From the NCBI GenBank assembly GCA_028280945.1, contig JANQKV010000066.1:1-50716 (forward strand): DNA of 50,716 nucleotides, read 5' to 3'. The translations under genes were made by a program, and so were the position numbers. Positions 50,356 to 50,716 of the stretch are shown one piece after another. Below the pieces are notes generated by a model. It was not told where the DNA came from and made no database searches. It saw nothing but the letters and a program-made list of their open reading frames with translations. How positions within the stretch are numbered: position 1 is the stretch's first letter; every line of letters begins with the position of its first letter. Source of the stretch: Opitutaceae bacterium. Its GTDB lineage: Bacteria > Verrucomicrobiota > Verrucomicrobiia > Opitutales > Opitutaceae.

Positions 50356-50716
50356 TTAACTCCTCTCAATCGGAGCCACCCGATCACCATCACGGAAAAG
50401 ATCGAGTTCTTCGGTCACAACCAACTCCCCGACCTCCAGTCCATCAAGGATTTCGACTTCGTTCAGACTCTCGTAACCGGCCTCGACCGACCTCACTTCA
50501 ACGACGCCATCGCTAACGACCATAACCTTGTCACCGATTAGGGCGCGCCGAGGAATGATAACGGTATTGGACCTTTCCGCAGTGACGATGCTGACCTCTC
50601 CGGTGAGACCGGGCACAAGCTTATCGAGCTCAATTTCAACATCGAGATGAACGATGTAACGCTGGGTCTCGGCATCGGCCGAAGGCAGCACTTTGGAGAC
50701 GGTGGCGTTGAACTGT
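50356..50716 (-). CDS. Membrane fusion protein (HlyD/RND adaptor-type), C-terminal fragment
   Basis: The frame is open to the window edge (50716), so the N-terminus is missing. The visible 120 residues contain a beta-barrel and membrane-proximal domain: LVPGLTGEVSIV, NTVIIPRRALIGDKVMVV and LEVGELVVTEELDLFRDGDRV. The P-G-L/M-T/S-x-x-V and IP-x-x-A-L phrases are typical of periplasmic adaptor proteins. It stops 9 nt before the LolE-like permease. A tripartite adaptor-permease-ATPase exporter is the likely unit. Confidence 0.85.
   Translation of the reverse strand, partial: QFNATVSKVLPSADAETQRYIVHLDVEIELDKLVPGLTGEVSIVTAERSNTVIIPRRALIGDKVMVVSDGVVEVRSVEAGYESLNEVEILDGLEVGELVVTEELDLFRDGDRVAPIERS

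Noticed and set aside
1-50716. CRISPR arrays, insertion sequences, integrases, toxin-antitoxin or phage genes
   Set aside because: I looked for regular direct repeats, transposase motifs and paired small genes and found none that stands up.

Overview
The window looks like a piece of chromosome from a Gram-negative Verrucomicrobiota bacterium, probably near Opitutales/Opitutaceae. This is an inference from gene content: Tat-exported Gfo/Idh/MocA oxidoreductases, a DoxX-like protein, a discoidin-domain protein, ClpS next to DUF2017, a family B DNA polymerase, LolD/LolE-type genes and moderately high GC. There is no rRNA, CRISPR array, insertion sequence or phage gene. Both ends cut through a gene.

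Layout. (1) 2-238: 3' end of a molybdenum hydroxylase large subunit. (2) 535-7684, plus strand: a Gfo/Idh/MocA oxidoreductase, then a compact probable operon of DoxX-like protein, second Gfo/Idh/MocA oxidoreductase, discoidin-domain protein, Agl23-like membrane glycosyltransferase, and an unusual protein fusing an ApbE flavin transferase to a family 2 glycosyltransferase. (3) 7706-13163, minus strand: family B DNA polymerase, a small membrane protein, a probable 6S RNA (10302-10487), DUF2017, clpS, proS. (4) 13283-15509, plus: xseB and dxs. (5) 15601-17623, minus: tRNA-Gly(CCC), recR, a YbaB/EbfC-family gene and an NAD-dependent epimerase-like gene; a DJ-1/PfpI gene diverges at 17641.

(6) 18350-44919 is the dominant feature: 25 same-strand genes with gaps of at most 44 nt and many stop/start overlaps, making a surface glycan. 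It encodes 16 glycosyltransferases, a Wzm/Wzt-type ABC exporter with a C-terminal cargo domain on the ATPase, two FkbM methyltransferases, a zinc-ribbon methyltransferase, a WcaF-like acetyltransferase, a Wzy-like membrane protein, an O-antigen ligase/polymerase and a polyprenyl-phosphate sugar-1-phosphate transferase at the far end. No Wzx flippase, outer-membrane Wza/Wzc export apparatus or nucleotide-sugar synthesis gene is present, so precursors must be made elsewhere. The likely reading is that the phosphoglycosyltransferase primes the lipid carrier, the glycosyltransferases build a long decorated chain, the ABC exporter moves it across the inner membrane, and the ligase transfers it to its acceptor.

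(7) 44929-50716: a pyridine nucleotide-disulfide oxidoreductase, a small unassigned reading frame, hisA (minus), an M42 aminopeptidase (plus), and a minus-strand membrane fusion protein / LolE-like permease / LolD-like ATPase operon.

Most notable: the ApbE-glycosyltransferase fusion beside an Agl23-like gene, with an in-frame G8 tract; the 6S RNA candidate; the large glycan locus mixing ABC-type and Wzy-type parts; and short inverted repeats between divergent genes.
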